Assembly: GCA_964644675.1 (NCBI GenBank)
Contig: CAZXWK010000017.1
Span: 1-40,884, forward strand
Direction: 5' to 3'
Length of the DNA: 40,884 nt
Origin: CAZXWK01 sp964644675
GTDB taxonomy: Bacteria > Actinomycetota > Coriobacteriia > Anaerosomatales > JAAXUF01
The notes under the pieces were generated by a model that had not been told where the DNA came from, made no database searches, and saw nothing but the letters and a program-made list of their open reading frames with translations. Numbering within the stretch: position 1 is the stretch's first letter; each line of letters starts with the position of its first letter. This document shows positions 39,728 through 40,884 of the stretch, piece after piece. The position numbers were made by a program, and so were the translations under genes.

Positions 39728-40578
39728 CAGGCCACCGCCTCGTCGGTGGGCTCGGCCTCCATGATGCCGAACTCCATGAGGAGCTCTTCGAGCTCGTCCT
39801 GGCTGATCGGCGTGGGGATCACGAGGTTCTCGTTCTCGGCGATCTTCTTGGCGAGCTGGCGGTACTCGTCGGCCTGCGTATGCTCGGGGTTGTACTGGAT
39901 CACCGTCTGGCGCCGCAGTTCGGCGCGCTGCACCTCGTTGTCGCGCGGGACGAAGTGGATCATCTGCGTGCCGAGCTTCTTGGCCAACGCCTCGATGAGC
40001 TCGTCCTCGCGATCCGTCTGGCGCGAGTTGCAGATCAGGCCGCCCAGACGCACGCCACCCGAGTTCGCGTACTTGAGGATGCCGCGGGCGATGTTGTTGG
40101 CGGCATACATCGCCATCATCTCGCCCGAGGTCACGATGTAGATCTCCTGCGCCTTGCCCTCGCGGATGGGCATCGCGAACCCGCCGCACACGACGTCGCC
40201 GAGGACGTCGTAGAACACGAAGTCGAGGTCGTCGGTGTAGGCGCCCTCTTCCTCGAGGAAGTTGATCGCCGTGATGACGCCGCGGCCGGCGCAGCCGACG
40301 CCCGGCTCCGGGCCGCCCGACTCGGCGCACTTGACGTCCTTGAAGCCGGTCAGCAGCACGTCCTCGAGTTCGAGATCCTCGACGCTGCCGTGCTCGCGCG
40401 CCATGTCCATGACCGTCGTCTGCGCCTTCTGGTTCAGGATCAGACGCGTCGAGTCAGCCTTGGGATCGCAGCCGACGATCATCACCTTCTTGCCGGCGTC
40501 GGCGAGAGCAGCCACCGTGTTCTGCGTGGTCGTGCTCTTTCCGATGCCGCCCTTGCCATAGATCGCTATCTGTCGCAT
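39727..40578 (-). CDS. nifH: NifH, nitrogenase Fe protein
   Basis: A 283-aa NifH. P-loop GKGGIGKS (8-15), cluster Cys96 (GVGCAGRGVI) and Cys131 (DVVCGGFAMP), and Arg99, the residue ADP-ribosylated by DraT where that system exists. GCDPKADSTRL and FYDVLGDVVCGGF are invariant. NifH delivers electrons to NifDK with ATP hydrolysis and also serves FeMo-co assembly. ATG 40578 follows GAGGAGGACT. First gene of the operon, about 62 bp downstream of a sigma54 promoter. Confidence 0.98.
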   Translation of the reverse strand: MRQIAIYGKGGIGKSTTTQNTVAALADAGKKVMIVGCDPKADSTRLILNQKAQTTVMDMAREHGSVEDLELEDVLLTGFKDVKCAESGGPEPGVGCAGRGVITAINFLEEEGAYTDDLDFVFYDVLGDVVCGGFAMPIREGKAQEIYIVTSGEMMAMYAANNIARGILKYANSGGVRLGGLICNSRQTDREDELIEALAKKLGTQMIHFVPRDNEVQRAELRRQTVIQYNPEHTQADEYRQLAKKIAENENLVIPTPISQDELEELLMEFGIMEAEPTDEAVA

Positions 40579-40640
40579 GAGTCCTCCTCGGTCGGCTTGC
40601 GTCGTCGCCTGTTTCTGCGGCGGGATAGCCGGAGGGAAGC

Positions 40641-40655
40641 GCAACGGGCGTGCCA
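40641..40655 (-). promoter_or_regulatory. sigma54 promoter of the nifH operon
   Basis: On the minus strand TGGCACG-CCCG-TTGC is a perfect sigma54 consensus: GG (-24) and GC (-12) with ten bases between. It lies 62 bp upstream of nifH ATG. The region 40756-40884 beyond holds no gene I can support. Confidence 0.95.
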
Positions 40656-40668
40656 AACCCACACCCAT

Positions 40669-40743
40669 TCTGAGCTGCGCTTTTGCGGGCCGCGGTCCAA
40701 CCGTTGCGGACACTTTTGGCACCGGAGGCGACACTTTCGTCGC
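40669..40743. promoter_or_regulatory. Upstream activator region of nifH with shared motifs
   Basis: Proximal TCTGAGCTGCGCTTTTG (40669-40685) differs by one base from its nifB counterpart. CGGACACTTTTGGC (40707-40720) and GCGACACTTTCGTCGC (40728-40743) repeat a CGACACTTTTGTCG-like dyad. Distances from the -24 GG: proximal core 21, distal 74 (nifB: 21 and 73). Confidence 0.72.
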
Positions 40744-40884
40744 GTTGTTTCGCGAGCGTTTCAGGACGAGTCGCCCCAACCTCGCCTCCGCGCGATCACC
40801 TTGGTGACCGACGGCGTCACGCCGCGCGAGGGAACGCTAGAATGGACGGACGCACGCGACGCGGCCGCCCCTGCGCGCCGCTCA

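Noticed and set aside
35774..40141. A 1455-codon open frame on the plus strand across nifEN, nifK, nifD and nifH
   Set aside because: It is antisense to four unmistakable nif genes and results from GC-rich third positions; its protein is low-complexity Arg/Asp/Val/Leu-rich with no domain.
34019..40578. A vanadium or iron-only nitrogenase, suggested by the fused EN protein
   Set aside because: No delta-subunit gene is present, NifD and NifK have the Mo-type ligand context, and the Mo-specific nifQ and modABC are in the locus.

Overview
The window is a high-GC draft bacterial contig: one run of 100 Ns at 5179-5278 sits between two exact 55-bp copies. It most resembles an anaerobic or facultative actinobacterium. 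GTG and TTG starts with GGGGGA-type ribosome binding sites are common, and the nitrogenase is regulated by NifI proteins. A Coriobacteriia/OPB41-like host is my best guess, but no rRNA or other taxonomic marker is present, so this is inference.

Region 1 (1 to about 10.0-10.5 kb) is a sedentary integron cassette array. Sixteen short, mostly unrelated genes lie between related imperfect palindromes of about 83-96 bp that have attC anatomy. One arm carries two extra bases (C and A on the top strand, so G and T on the bottom strand). The core is GGTAGACTGACCTGG, the right end is AACACG^TT, and in several cassettes the two ends are complementary. The right-hand core site places attI and the integrase to the left, outside the window. 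Cargo includes a Vat-type streptogramin acetyltransferase homologue, a DUF6946-like protein, a YCII protein in reverse orientation, an alpha/beta hydrolase interrupted by the assembly gap, a CPBP protease, a TfoX-N protein, a lipoprotein, a C_GCAxxG_C_C protein, a GNAT acetyltransferase, a DUF3795 protein and several small membrane proteins. The sites become divergent towards the right end.

Region 2 (10.5-26.8 kb) is ordinary chromosome with small metabolic, stress and unknown genes. It includes a rifampin ADP-ribosyltransferase (Arr) with an unusual duplicated N-terminal extension, an Imm-5-like protein, an AlkD-like protein, a PadR regulator with a clear palindrome and a membrane partner, a GAF-HD-GYP signalling protein, a Tat-exported metallophosphoesterase and an FKBP lipoprotein.

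Region 3 (26.8-40.9 kb) is a compact molybdenum-nitrogenase locus. On the plus strand lie a NifA-like sigma54 activator and nifQ. On the minus strand there are two transcription units, each with a near-consensus sigma54 promoter: nifH-D-K-[nifE-nifN fusion]-nifX-nifI1-nifI2-ferredoxin, and nifB-modA-modB-modC-mop. The two promoters share the same upstream architecture, with two motifs at the same distances from the -24 element. Molybdate uptake (ModABC, Mop), Mo delivery (NifQ), cofactor synthesis (NifB, NifEN, NifX), catalysis (NifHDK), electron supply (ferredoxin) and post-translational switch-off (NifI1/NifI2) are therefore together. nifV, nifS and nifU are not in the window.
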